A stretch of DNA of 64,000 bases, taken from Cunninghamia lanceolata. Its lineage: Eukaryota; Streptophyta; Pinopsida; Cupressales; Cupressaceae. This document shows positions 1 through 10,668 of this stretch, piece by piece (the stretch's first letter is position 1; each line of letters begins with the position of its first letter). The translations under genes were made by a program, and so were the position numbers. The notes under the pieces are model-generated. The model saw nothing but the letters and a program-made list of their open reading frames with translations, was not told the origin of the DNA and searched no databases. Location of the stretch: assembly GCA_027924645.1 (NCBI GenBank), contig BSBN01001752.1:11550001-11614000 (forward strand), read 5' to 3'.

Positions 1-229
1 ATCCAATGTTACATTATTAAAAATTAGATTTTCATACTCTTTGGAGAGTTAACATTTGTAGTAGTTCACCTTGATTTAAGAAAATTTGAAATCAAAGCCT
101 TGGTTCTATTGAGAAGAGAATTTATTTCTTTAAGTGTTAAAATTTTTTTGGCTATAGTGGGAGTTATTTGTCTGAGTGGTTTGAAGATTTGTGATTGGAA
201 ACCTTCGCCTCTACTTCTCATTTAGAGAT
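1..229. other. No recognisable feature (AT-rich)
   Basis: AT-rich sequence upstream of the Copia gag scrap. No open frame, repeat or terminal structure was recognised. It may be the degraded leader of the element that supplied the adjoining gag fragment, but nothing in the sequence proves that. Confidence 0.4.
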
Positions 230-640
230 TGAGAAATTCAATGGAACTAGTTATGAGTTATGGAAGTTAAAGATGGAGGATCCTTAAAGAGAGAGATTAG
301 TGGAGAGATGTCACAAGTGAAAATAAACTAGATCCTATATTTGAAGATTATTGGAATAAATTAGACAAGAAGGCATAGGGAATCATTCAGTTGTGTCTTG
401 CAGATTATTTCCTATTCAATATTTTGAGAAGGCCACTACATATCTCCTATAGAAGGGGATTGATAAGATCTACCAAAATAAGAGTCTAGTAACTAAAATT
501 TATTTGAAGATAAAATTGTTTGAAAATGAAGAATGGGAACTCTATCACAGAACATTTGAATTCATTTAATTTGATTTTGAGTAAATTAGGATTCATTGTT
601 GTTAAGATAGATGAAGACCTAATTTCATGCCCAAGACATA
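230..640 (+). pseudogene. Decayed Copia gag fragment
   Basis: Plus-strand translation gives KFNGTSYELWKLKMED followed by a run ending in a frame that includes LDKKA, IIQLCLADY and later ITEHLNSFNLILSKL. This is the signature of the N-terminal gag domain of plant Copia elements (UBN2-type: an FDGxNYxxWK-like start, then a leucine-rich helical region). In-frame stops and at least two frame changes break it, and no zinc knuckle, protease or pol follows. It is a truncated relic with no LTR visible in the window. Family call is good; exact ends are approximate. Confidence 0.6.
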
Positions 641-1540
641 TAAACATGGACACAACACAAATAAACATAAATTACAACAAAGTTGATCCAAAAACCACCC
701 ACCCACAATGGTAATAAATAAGTGTAAAGAACACAGAAGCAAGTTTTCATAAGATAATACATTATAATTTGTAAACCAGTTAGAGTACATTTTTTTTCCT
801 AGAGTAAAATTATAATGAAAGAGTGAAGAAGACAAGTCCTAAGGGCCCAACCTATGCCTTGGGGGTTCTTCTCAAATGGCCTTGACTACGTGAAAGAGGA
901 GAAGTTTCATAGTTTAGAAAACTATTTGAGGTAGAAAATTGTTGTTAGGCAATCATATATGATCTCCCATAACTTCGTAGAATAGAGACAGGAGAAAATA
1001 TAACTCATATTAGAAAATCATTAGATAACCAAACACCTAATTCAAAACTTTACTTTGCCTAAGATACAAGCATAGTGATAATATTAAATATTCCTTCCCA
1101 AAGAATACATGAGCTTATTAAAAACAATATAGGGATAAGTTATATTAAAATTCTTTATCATGCGGAAGCAGAAACTAACTTTGTCAATTCTCTTGCACAG
1201 GAAAAAGTGAGTAAAAGGACAAACTGACCTATAATTATTTATACCATACTATCAGATAAAACTTGAGTTTGTTATTTAGATATTATCAAATTACCCAAAC
1301 AATAGCATCTTAGAAGTTTAAAAGAGCTTAAGGTCATGTGCTATACAATCCAATAAAAAGTAGTGTTGTTATCGTCCTTTGACAAAATAAGACATTATAG
1401 TGAAATAACTATGCATACAATCATGATCAAAGAATATTACTTGCTATCTCAAGATGATTATTTCAGTTGATTTATTCCAGTAATTTACTAACCATATTTT
1501 CTCTATTAACTATATCACATCATTATAATAATTACTACTT
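641..1540. other. No recognisable feature
   Basis: About 900 bases of AT-rich sequence between the gag relic and the Copia element. Short open frames on both strands do not resemble any family I know, and no direct or inverted terminal repeats were found. The last five bases (1541-1545, ctatc) are the left target-site duplication of the next element. Confidence 0.4.
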
Positions 1541-1561
1541 CTATCTGTTAGTTTCAAGACA

Positions 1562-1593
1562 GACAACTGAGAGGGGGGGGTGAATCAGTTGTC
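1562..1593 (-). other. C-loop stem-loop at U5 end of Copia LTR
   Basis: Inverted repeat with arms GACAACTGA and TCAGTTGTC (perfect 9-bp pairing) enclosing a loop of TTCA, a run of C and TC on the minus (RNA-sense) strand. It lies about 16 bp from the LTR end, next to the primer-binding site in the 5' LTR copy. The equivalent at 9300-9335 has lost pairing by mutation. The same loop with different, still complementary arms occurs at 7763-7791, 20539-20570, 26833-26864 and 55752-55782. Confidence 0.75.
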
Positions 1594-1807
1594 CTGAAAC
1601 TTTCTCTTATTAACCACTTAAATCCTTCTTGTATTTCAGCAGCATAATAATAAATCAATCATCGAAACATAATGCAACAATTCAAGAGCAGAAACACATT
1701 AACACATATGACACCAAGATTTTAATATGGAAAACCCAGTTAAGGGAAAATCATGGGGTGACTAACCCAAGATTGTATTCTCTGTTAAAAGAATAAGAAG
1801 AACAAAA

Positions 1808-1885
1808 TGGCACATGCCAATTAGGGCTCAATGCCCAAGCACACTGCTCACAAGAGGCCCATTGCCTACAAGAGACACACTGTCT
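1808..1885 (-). repeat. Mini-hairpin ladder in Copia 3' LTR
   Basis: Five short inverted repeats in a row, about 13 nt each and 13-20 nt apart: TGGCA/TGCCA, GGGC/GCCC, AGCA/TGCT, AGGC/GCCT and AGACA/TGTCT. Loops on the RNA-sense strand are built on GTG or ATG. The partner LTR keeps a worn version at 9550-9627. The order and arm sequences match the plus-strand ladder at 20272-20350. Confidence 0.7.
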
Positions 1886-2854
1886 ACATAATAATAAATA
1901 TTACATACTTGAACTGAATAATAGAATCTTCACCATGCTTGAGTTAGTTCCATTTAAGTCCAACACTTCTACTCTGACTTTCACTCTTCTCTTCTCTACC
2001 ACACTCTCATCTCCGCCAAGATACTTTTGAAATAACTTCACAACTCTTATTTATACAAGACATTAACTTTTGGGATATTCATCAAAGTCGACAAAATTTA
2101 CAAAGAAAATACACAAATACAACTTGACTAATTACAAAAGACTTCATGCAGATTATCACACTATTGGCCACACAAATCTGAGACTTCAATCTTCTTTGAG
2201 GAACACGCCATGCTTCATAGAACATCTTCAAGATCACCTGCAAGATGTGCAAATCATCCAGTCGACCAAGTTTAGGAAGAACATAATCATCCGGAAGTAA
2301 TTATTCAATTACAAGCTCAATCTTCAATGTGGACCACCAACACGAATTGGACACAATCTAGAGATCTGCACAAGCTTGATTGAATCACCAAGAACATCCA
2401 CACTACTTTTGCTTACTAAAATCATTCTCTCCTTCATCCAGAACCTCAAGAGCATAGTCTGTCATCGCTGTCATATTGGAATAGATGCTTGCGGACCTCC
2501 AAACCATGAACCAATTGAGTTGTCAATTCACATTGACTTCCTAAACACTCCACCAAATCCGCAGAACATGATATTGCATTTCAGGATCTCACCAGACCTA
2601 TTTGTGTCACTCTATCACCTCTGAACATCTACTGGATCACCTTTAGACACATATCTACAACCCCTTTGATGCACATCCTCTGATCTTCATCTTTGCTGGG
2701 ATCTTCACTTCATTGTCTTCATTGTTCTTCTTTGTTCCTGATAGGACTAATTTTCTCAATATCCTCAGCATACAACTCAACCAATCCTTGTCATCAATGC
2801 AACAGGAGTATGTTGACATTAGAGGAAACACTGGTTAGGGCCATACTTGCAACA

Positions 2855-2870
2855 ATCTCCCCCTTTGTCA
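2855..2870 (-). promoter_or_regulatory. Polypurine tract of Copia element
   Basis: Directly inside the left LTR; on the minus strand it reads TGACAAAGGGGGAGAT, the usual plant Copia plus-strand primer. A second AAAGGGGGAG-like tract lies at 2987-3003 and a weaker one at 3055-3068. The 12-mer next to it (2869-2880) pairs at 11 of 12 positions with 2788-2799 inside the LTR, so the tract sits in the loop of a possible RNA stem. Confidence 0.85.
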
Positions 2871-3129
2871 TTGATGGCAACATATGATGTGATAAACTAT
2901 TTTAACCATCAAGACAAGAACTCCTCCTTACTAACTAATATAACTCTCCCTATCAACAACAACCATTCACATGTCTTCTCTTCCTTTACTACTCCCCCTT
3001 TGACATCAATGGGAAAGGGCACATACTTGCATCAATCTTAGAATCATACCAATTGCTCCCCTTGAGTAGCAGCTCCGGACCACAAGATATGCCTGTGAGA
3101 TTCACCAGACTAATGCACATCAGTGTACC

Positions 3130-4879
3130 TTAATTTAGACCCGGAGGGGTAATAACCCCTAACTTCTCCCTGAGATACTCAAAAGAGTCCTTAGGTAGAG
3201 GTTTAGTAAAAATGTCTACAATCTGATCCTTGGAGGGCACAAACTCCAATCTGACTTCATTCTTGTTCACCTACTCTCTCAAAAAGTGAAACTTGATGGA
3301 TATATGTTTTGTCTTTGAATGCAACACTAGATTTTTGATATATTTATTGCACTTGAATTATCATAGAAGATTGTAATAGGTTCTTCATACTCCACTCTGA
3401 TGTCCCTTAGCATTTGCTTCATCCACAATACTTGAGTGCAACTACCTACTACAGTAATATATTCTACTTTTGCAATGGATAGAGATATTGCCTCTTGTTT
3501 CTTGCTCAGCCAAGAAACCAATGTTTTCCCTAAAAAGAATGCTCCACCACTGGTACTCTTCCGGTCATCCACATCTCCTACCCAATCCGCATCTGTATAT
3601 GCATGAAGAGATAAATCATAATCTCTAGGATACCATAAACCATAGTCAATTGTTCCTTTCAGATATCTAAGAATTCTCTTGATTGCCATGACATGAGATT
3701 CTCTAGGATTAGCTTGGAATCTAGAAACAAGACCAACAACATTCATAATGTCAGGTCTAGTTTGAGTAAGATACAATAGTCCTCCAATCATTGACCTGTA
3801 CTTTTTCTGATCAGCCTTAGGAGAGTCATCATCTTTGCTCAATTTACATCTGGTTGCCATGAGAGTACTCATTGGTTTTGAGTCTTCCATCCCAAATTTC
3901 TTCAACAATTCTTTCACATATTTGGTCTGTGAGATAAAGATTCCTTTCTTTGTTTGAATGATTTGCAAACCCAAGAAGAAATTCATTTCCCCAAACATGG
4001 ACATCTCAAATTCACTTTTTATTTGATTTGCAAAAGTTTTGCACATACTATCTCTTCCTCCAAAAATGATATCATCAACAAATACTTCAACAATCAAGAT
4101 ATTTTCATGATCAATTTTGAAGTATAAATTGCTATTAGTAGTACCTTTGTTGAAACCAATCTTCAAGAGATGCTTATCTAATCTTTCATAACAAGCTCTT
4201 GGGGCTTGTTTGAGTCCATACAGTGCTTGCTTCAACTTGCAGACCATATCACCATGATCAAACAATTGAAATCCATCTGGTTGCTCAATATATACTTCTT
4301 CTTCCAAGTCACCATTCAGGAAGGCAGACTTGACTTCCATTTGATATACTTTGAAATCCTTGAAGGTAGCAAAGGCAAGAAATAATCTGATTGCTTCAAT
4401 TCTTGCCACTAGAGCAAAAGCTTCTTCAAAATCAACTCCTTCTACTTGGGAATAACCGTTGCAGACCAATCTAGCTTTGTTTCTGACTACTTCACCATCT
4501 TCATTTAGTTTATTCCAATTACATTTTTGTTTCTAGGTCTAGGAACAAGATCCCAAGTGTGATTTTTCTCAATTTATATAAACTCTTCCTTCATTTTTTT
4601 AGTCTAGCTTTCATCATTGCATGCTTCACTCACTATTTTTGGTTCAATCTTTGAAATCAAACAATACTTTTCTAAGTCTTGAGCAATCTTTCTTCTTGTT
4701 TGAACACCTTTGCTTTTATCACCTATGATCTTATCTTCAGAGTGATTAAGTCTTACATACCTTGGATTTTTGGGAATTTCTTGCACTTTTGTTTCTTGAA
4801 TAGGTTCATTCAAACTTATCTCTTCTTCTTGATTCTTCGGATGAGTCTGGATCTGAATTTCAGAAGGGGCTTGGACTTC
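3130..4879 (-). pseudogene. Copia reverse transcriptase and RNase H (pseudogene)
   Basis: Minus-strand reading gives the RVT_2 reverse transcriptase of Copia elements: [30 protein letters not shown] and the active-site box as [10 protein letters not shown] (usual YVDD; here Y is F). RNase H follows with [18 protein letters not shown]. The catalytic-glutamate region, usually TEAEY, reads AKVEY, which suggests loss of a catalytic acid. A one-base loss in an A run near 3327 shifts the frame; past it the tail KTKHISIKFHFLRE through IFTKPLP can be read to a stop at 3130. Stops also separate the linker near 4604 and 4813. The family call is secure; the copy is not functional. Confidence 0.9.
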
Positions 4880-5843
4880 TTAGACAAAAACATCATTCTG
4901 ATCATCTTTTTCATATTCATAAAACCTTGAGGTTTTTTCAATACCTTCATAAACCTTCACATTTGTACTTTCTATAATCTTTCTCAATCTCTTGTTATAA
5001 CACCGGTATGCTTTTCTTTGAGTAGAACAACCCAAGAATATTCCTTCATCACTTCTAGCATCAAATTTGCCAAGGTCTTCATATCTTTTAATGTAACATT
5101 TGCTACCAAAGATTCTGAAATACTTCATAGTGGGAGTGATGCCAAACCAAAGTTCATAAGGGGTCTTACCAGTATTGCTTCTGATTTGTACTCGATTAAG
5201 AGTATAGACAACAGTACTTATAGCTTCTCTCTAGTAGATCTGAGGAACATTTACTTCCATCATCGTGGTTCTAGATGCTTCCTGGATGGTATGGTTCTTT
5301 CTTTCCACGACTCCATTTTGCTGTGGAGTCCTTGGAGTAGACAACTATCTTTTCATCCCATGTTTCTTACAGAATTCTATGAACTCTCTGGATGTGAATT
5401 CTCCACCTCTATCAGACCTGAGACATTTTACGTTTAATCTGGTTTCATTCTCTACCATAGCTTTGAATATTTTGAATTTCTCAAGAGCCTTAGATTTCTC
5501 TTTCATAAAAGTCACCCACATCATTCGGGAGTGGTCATCAATTAATAACATGAAGTATCTATCACCTTGCAAACTCTTAATTCTTGTTGGTCCACATAGA
5601 TCAGTATGTACTAAGTCCAACAATCTGGTAGAAGACTATTCCTTAATTTTGAATATGACTCTGCTCTGCTTACCCAACTGACATTCTTTGCACAAACTAT
5701 TAGTAGGTTTCACCAGTCTTGGAAGATCTCTTATAGCCTGGGTGTTGCTTATCTTGATGATATTATCAAAATTCACATGACACATTCTCGTATGCCACAA
5801 CCAACTCTAATCAATTTGAACAAATAAACAATTTTTCCAGTAC
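4880..5843 (-). pseudogene. Copia integrase and pre-integrase zinc domain (pseudogene)
   Basis: From 5843 downward the frame carries the H-H-C-C pre-integrase region (WLWHTRMCHVNFDNI, then CKECQLGKQ), followed by the integrase core LVHTDLCGP, LRSDRGGEF and TPQQNGVVERKN, which holds the D, D and E of the catalytic triad. YELWFGITPTMKYFRIFGSK and the linker follow. Several stops interrupt it (for example at 5807 and 5627). The reading frame breaks off at 5848 exactly where the solo LTR begins and resumes at 7812. Confidence 0.88.
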
Positions 5844-7510
5844 CAACCTGTAGCACATTTCACAGTTGAGTATATTGTCTTTTCATTGATGAAAAAATGA
5901 TGGTGGTTTTCATTGATGCCAAAATGGTAGTATCATCAGTGAATGGTCTTCATCAGTGAATGGTCTTCATCAGAGACATGGTCTTCATCAATGGCAATGA
6001 CTTCAGTAACATGGTTTTCAGATCTCTCAGTTTTGATCTACATCAGTGACATGGGTTTCTCTCAGTTTTGATCTTGAGTGAAGTTGTTGTGACTTGATAA
6101 TTTCAGTGGATTAAATTGATTAATCAGTGGCATCTCATATGTTGGTTTGTGATATTAAGTAGATGGCATTCACTACATATCATCAGTGTTGAATGAGAGA
6201 AAGGTTCTTGGAGTTGTATCACATGTTAAAGGTTAATATGCATCATTCTAACTCCACCTAATTGACATCATGACAGTGGCATCATATTTTATAAATCTGA
6301 TACAATATGGTTCATTTTGCTGAGTTAAAGGTATTATGATGTTTAGATTTCTTGGAATGGCAAGTGTGGTGAGTGCTCAATACCTAACAAGCTTTGAACA
6401 AATGTGATTACCACTCATTTCAAAGCAATCATAATCTGCCTGTCACCTTTGTTTGCACTTTATGTTATAATTTTGAATTGACCGTTGATAGCAGGTTTCA
6501 TTTGAATGGTGACCGGTCGAAGGTGGTTTAAGTCGTGATGGGGTAAGTCATATGGACCCCGATCCCCTAGTGCAAATGGTGGATGAAAGTTGTGTTTGAA
6601 GCCTTTGCATCCAACGATCACAATTTAATGTGAGATTGGCGCGCACCGCACATCGGAGGGATGTGTTTTAAATTAGAAAGTTTTTCAAACGGTCAGTTTA
6701 CCTTATTAAACTTGGCGTTCACTGTTGATAAAAAGGCAATAAACATGTTATTTTTGACTTTTCCCACCGAAGTTCAAGGGGCAATGAAGTTGATTTTTGT
6801 GTGAAGGAAAGAGTGAAATTAAGAAGGTTTCTAATTGAGAAGAAGATGAAAAGGCAGAGCTCTTCGAAGGATTTTATTTTTTCTGTTTTGTTGTTTGATT
6901 TTCATAAGAGAGAATGTGATAAGTTTGAGAAAATAAAACAACATGATGTTGAAGTTGAACAGTTTTTGAAGAGAATATATGATGGAATCTTATCTTGTAT
7001 AAGATTTGATTTTTGTATGGCAGATGTGGGAGATTGCAGAGAAGAGATGATAATTGAAGGTTGTAAGAAATTTTTGTGAATAGTATTTTTGTTTTTGAAA
7101 TATAATTTTTTGTAGGTATGAAGAAACAATTTTTTAGGGAAGTATGTTGAAGTTTTGAAAGAAAATTGGTTCAATAAATGGATGGAGTCCTTCAATGATC
7201 AAGATGGATTAATGTCTGTTTAGATAAAGAGAAATTGATAAAAGACAATAATTTCTTAGAGAGGGTCAATTGTTCAGATTTGTACAGGGAGAATGTTCAA
7301 GAAATGGTGAATAAGTATGAGATTGTTTTGCAGAGGTATGAAGTATCTTGAAGATAAAAATTGAATGATTATAGATGTTGAAGACAGTTGAAGGTTGATT
7401 GCTAAGAATATATTTTGTTTGTCTTTTAAAGGGAGAAATAAGGTTTTGGTTTTATTGAAACAGGGAAATCCCCTGAGTTATAATTTTCATTGAAATTGTT
7501 GATGTTGTAA

Positions 7511-7610
7511 TGTCAGTGAGACATGCAGAGAAGTACAATATGCCAGTGAGGCAAAATTGTAATGTCAGTGAGACAATTGTAATCTGAAATTTGTGTTAAG
7601 CCAATGAGGC
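7511..7610 (+). repeat. Mini-hairpin ladder in solo LTR
   Basis: Four short inverted repeats with loop AGTGA or AATGA: TGTC/GACA (7511-7523), TGCC/GGCA (7541-7553), TGTC/GACA (7563-7575) and GCC/GGC (7600-7610). The second differs from the first at both members of one base pair, so pairing is kept. Same position in the LTR as the ladders at 1808 and 20272, although the LTR as a whole is too different to align by eye. Confidence 0.7.
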
Positions 7611-7762
7611 AGTTGAGTGGTTTTTATACCCCAGGAGGGTTTTCCACTCGGGAAATTTCTTGTGTCAAGTTCTGTGTTGATACTCTGCATATTTTCTTTG
7701 TTCTATCTGAAGAATTTTACAATTGTGAAATTAAATTAAGAAAAGGAGTAAAAATTGTTAAA

Positions 7763-7791
7763 AACACTGATTCACCCCCCCTCTCAGTGTT
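7763..7791 (+). other. C-loop stem-loop in solo LTR
   Basis: Arms AACACTGA and TCAGTGTT (8 of 8 paired) around TTCA, seven C and TC. Loop and closing base pairs equal those of the other Copia LTRs, while the outer stem differs on both sides in a compensating manner. It lies 15 bp from the LTR end. Confidence 0.75.
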
Positions 7792-7811
7792 GAGTGTATT
7801 CCTACACAACC

Positions 7812-8239
7812 AAGTAGAAGATGTTACCTTTTGTTTGAGTACCGGATGTAATCTTTGTTCCAGAACTTTCAAAGATCTTACATTTTCCATTTTTGAATCA
7901 GAGATCATAGCCTTTGTCCACCAATTGTCCAACACTCAGAAGATTGTGCTTTAGACCTTCAACATATAGTACATTACTAGTTTTGTTCTTTCCATCAAAA
8001 GAAATAGTTCCTCTACCTCTAATTCTACCAACAAAATTATCACCAAAATTTACAAGTCCTCCTTCATATCTTTCCAAATCTACAAACTTATTTTTGTCAC
8101 CTGTCATATGGTGGGAGCATCCACTGTCAATGACCCAATCATCCTTTTCTTCAACTTGGGCAACCAGAGCTCTTTCTATCATTTTATGATTGACAGATTT
8201 AGAGGGCATTGGATCTTCTTCTTTGATGGCAATAAACAC
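7812..8239 (-). pseudogene. Copia aspartic protease (pseudogene)
   Basis: Minus-strand frame with WVIDSGCSHHMTGDKNKF, the DSG catalytic motif of Copia proteases, then YEGGLVNFGDN, GRGTISF, NVLYVEGLKHNLLSVGQL and, after a stop, CKIFESSGTKI. It processes the gag-pol polyprotein in active relatives. It is cut at 7811 by the solo LTR, and a stop at 8240 separates it from gag. The catalytic motif itself is intact. Confidence 0.9.
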
Positions 8240-9124
8240 CTAGTCACTTCCAGATTTGTTTCTTGTCTCTGATTCATCATCTGTTACTCCTTCATCATCA
8301 TCATCTTCATGAACATAGTAACATTTCTTTTGGAATCTTGATCTATTACGATTTGCCCTTGAAAATCTTTCTAGACACCTTGAGGCAAAATAACCAATCT
8401 TATTGCAGTTGAAACATTTGAAGGGCAATTTTTCTTCATACTTACCAGATCCTCTTGGTAGTCTTTCTGCAATAAGGGCTTCAAGTTGAGCAGCTTCTGC
8501 TTCATCTTCTTCCAGATCTTTCCTTTCTTTTTCATACCATGATAGTTTCTTTGAGGAGTTCTCTCCCGGATCAAACTTTTGTTTGCCTTTTACAGAGGCA
8601 CTAGCTTTGAATGTAGATTCATTCTTGGGGGGGACATCTCCAAACTTGGCCAGTTCAAATGTAGATAATTTTCCAACCAATTGATCTCTTGTGATATTTG
8701 AAAAAGATCTAAATTCTTCAATAGCAACAACCTTGTACTTGTAAGCAGGAGGTAGGGATCTAAGAACTTTGGCAACAATCTCATCTTTATCCAAGATTCC
8801 ACCAGCACACCTAATGCCACAAACAAGCTCATTTACTTTTGGCATAAAAGTAGTGATATTCTCATATTCATTCATCTTCAGGTTTTTGAATTTTCCTTTC
8901 AAACTCTATAGCTTGGCACATTTAACATATTTGTCTCCTTCATCTAGAAGTTCTAGTTTTTCCCAAATCTCATAGGTAGTTTTTAGATCAATAACATTTG
9001 TCAGCTCTGAATCAGATAAGGCACTTAGTAGAGCTTCTTTAGCCTAACGCTTGTCTTCAACATCTTTGATTTCATCTACAGTTCTCAGACCATTCTTTGG
9101 AGGAACATACTTCTTTGAAGACAT
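8240..9124 (-). pseudogene. Copia gag (pseudogene)
   Basis: Starts ATG at 9124 (MSSKKYVPPKNG) and runs through the UBN2 gag region (ALLSALSDSELTNV, IWEKLELL, MNEYENITTFMPKVNEL, VLRSLPPAYKYKVVAIEE). Near the C-terminus lies a CCHC zinc knuckle, CFNCNKIGYFASRC, in which the metal-binding His is Tyr (CAT to TAT would explain it). Two in-frame stops lie in the N-terminal third (near 8908 and 9042). Gag forms the particle and binds RNA in active relatives; this one could not do so intact. Confidence 0.88.
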
Positions 9125-9270
9125 GATTCAATATTGCATTCCCATACATTGCAAGTGACATTCCATGTGGCTTTTCCAAAGAGTGTAATTGGTTCCATCA
9201 AACCTTGGACTATTCTTCTTGTAGGAAGACATCCCAGATCTCCTCAAGCAGTTAAGCTCTTTCGGAGGAA

Positions 9271-9288
9271 CTTAGCTCTGATACCAAT
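9271..9288 (-). promoter_or_regulatory. Primer-binding site (initiator tRNA-Met type)
   Basis: On the minus strand the bases next to the 5' LTR read ATTGGTATCAGAGCTAAG. TGGTATCAGAGC is the standard plant complement to the 3' end of initiator tRNA-Met and primes minus-strand synthesis. The same site is found at 20575, 55799 (mutated), 42057 and 57312. Confidence 0.93.
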
Positions 9289-10663
9289 TGTTAGTTTCAA
9301 GATAGACACTAAGAGGGGGGGTGAATCAGTTGTCCCAAAACTTTCTCTTATTAACCACTTGAATCCTTCTTGTATTTTAGTAGCATAATAATAAATCAAT
9401 TATGGAAACATAATGCAACAATTCAAGAGTAGAAACACATTAACACATATGACACCAAGATTGTAACGTGGAAAACCCAATTAAGGGAGAAACCATGGGG
9501 TGACTAACCCAAGATAGTATTCTCTATTAAAAGAACAAGAAGAACAAAATGACACATGCCAATTAGGGCTCATTGCTTGAGCACACTGCTCACAAGAGGC
9601 CCACTATCTATACGAGACATACTGTCTACAGAATACTAAATATTACATACTTGAACTAAAGAATAGCATCTTCACCATGCTTGAGTCAGTTCCATTTAAG
9701 TCCAACATTTATGCTCTGCCTTTCTCTCTTATCTTCTCTACCACACTCTCATCTCTACCAAGATACTTTTGAAATGACTTCACAACTCTTATTTATACAA
9801 GACATCAACTTTTGGGATAATCATCAAAGTCAAAAAAATTTACAGAGCAAATACAAAAATACAACTTAACTAATTACAAAAGACTTCATGCAGATCATCA
9901 CACTATTGGCTACATAGATCTGAGACTTCAATCTTCTTTGAGGAACATGCCATGCTTCGTAGAACATCTTCAAGATAATCTGCAAGATGTGCAAATCATT
10001 CAGTCGACCAAGTTTAGGAAGAACATCATCATCTGGAAGTAATTCTTCAATTACGAGCTCAATCTTCAATGTGGACCACCAACACAAACTATACACAATC
10101 CAGAGACCCCCACAAGCTTGATTGAATCACCAAGAGCATCCACACTACGTTTGCTTATTGAAATTATTCTCTTCTTCATCCAGAACATCAATAACACAGT
10201 TTGTTATCACTGTCATATTGGAATAGATGCTTACAGACCTCTAGACCATGAACCAATTGAGTTGTCAATTCACATTGACTTCCTAAACACTCCACCAAAT
10301 TTGCAGAATAGTATATTGCATTTCGGGATCTCACCACACCTATTTGTGTCACACTATCACCTCTGAACATCTGCTAGAACTGGTTTTACTCATATGGCCA
10401 TAACTTCTTCAAATCTTCATGCGGACCTCTCAAATCTTTACTGGATCACCTTTAGACACATATCTACAAACCCTTTGATGTGCATCCTCTAATCTTCATC
10501 TTTGCTAGGATCTTCACTTCACTGTCTTCACTATTCTTCTTTGTTCCTGATAGGACTAATTTTCTCAATATCCTCAGCATAGAACTCAACTAATCCTTGT
10601 CATAAATGCAATAGGAGTATGTTGATATGAATGACAACACTAGTTAGGCCCATACTTGCAACA
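9289..10663 (-). repeat. Copia 5' LTR (right)
   Basis: 1,375 bp; partner of 1546-2854 with many point differences, most of them C/T or G/A. It keeps the 66 bp lost from the left LTR (about 10375-10445). The C-loop stem at 9300-9335 no longer pairs properly; the ladder (9550-9627) keeps GAGCA/TGCTC and AGACA/TGTCT. The differences point to an old insertion. Confidence 0.93.
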
Positions 10664-10668
10664 CTATC

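Larger units (their letters stand above)
1546..2854 (-). repeat. Copia 3' LTR (left)
   Basis: 1,309 bp, about 66 bp shorter than its partner at 9289-10663. The missing segment lies near 2625 between two short repeats (atctrct), so it is a deletion in this copy rather than an insertion in the other. The LTR carries the complement of the G/C-run stem-loop at 1562-1593 and the mini-hairpin ladder at 1808-1885, both read on the minus strand as the last third of the LTR. Confidence 0.93.
5849..7806 (+). mobile_element. Solo LTR of a Copia family inside the Copia element
   Basis: Begins TGTAGCACATTT, ends TGTATTCCTACA, and is flanked by identical caacc duplications (5844-5848, 7807-7811). Removing it joins the host frame between NIFYLV and the pre-integrase zinc domain. 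No second LTR, PBS or coding domain lies inside, so it is a solo LTR of 1,958 bp. Plus-strand orientation follows from the C-loop hairpin near its right end. Near the left end there is a cluster of CATCAGTG and CTTCATCAG repeats (about 5925-6070). A 92-codon open frame at 6801-7079 has no family resemblance and is probably chance. Confidence 0.92.
1546..10663 (-). mobile_element. Full-length Copia LTR retrotransposon, decayed, minus strand
   Basis: Both LTRs begin TGTTAGTTTCAAGA and end CTTGCAACA, and the whole is flanked by an identical 5-bp duplication ctatc (1541-1545 and 10664-10668). On the minus strand the order is 5' LTR (9289-10663), PBS matching initiator tRNA-Met, gag, aspartic protease, integrase, reverse transcriptase, RNase H, polypurine tract and 3' LTR (1546-2854). 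That order (integrase before RT) defines Copia. A 1,958-bp solo LTR has landed in the pre-integrase region. Stops, frameshifts and catalytic substitutions show the copy is dead, but its polyprotein can be followed from 9124 to 3130. Confidence 0.95.

Noticed and set aside
6801..7079. 92-codon plus-strand ORF in the solo LTR
   Set aside because: No recognisable domain; the host is a non-coding solo LTR and a similar-length frame exists on the opposite strand.
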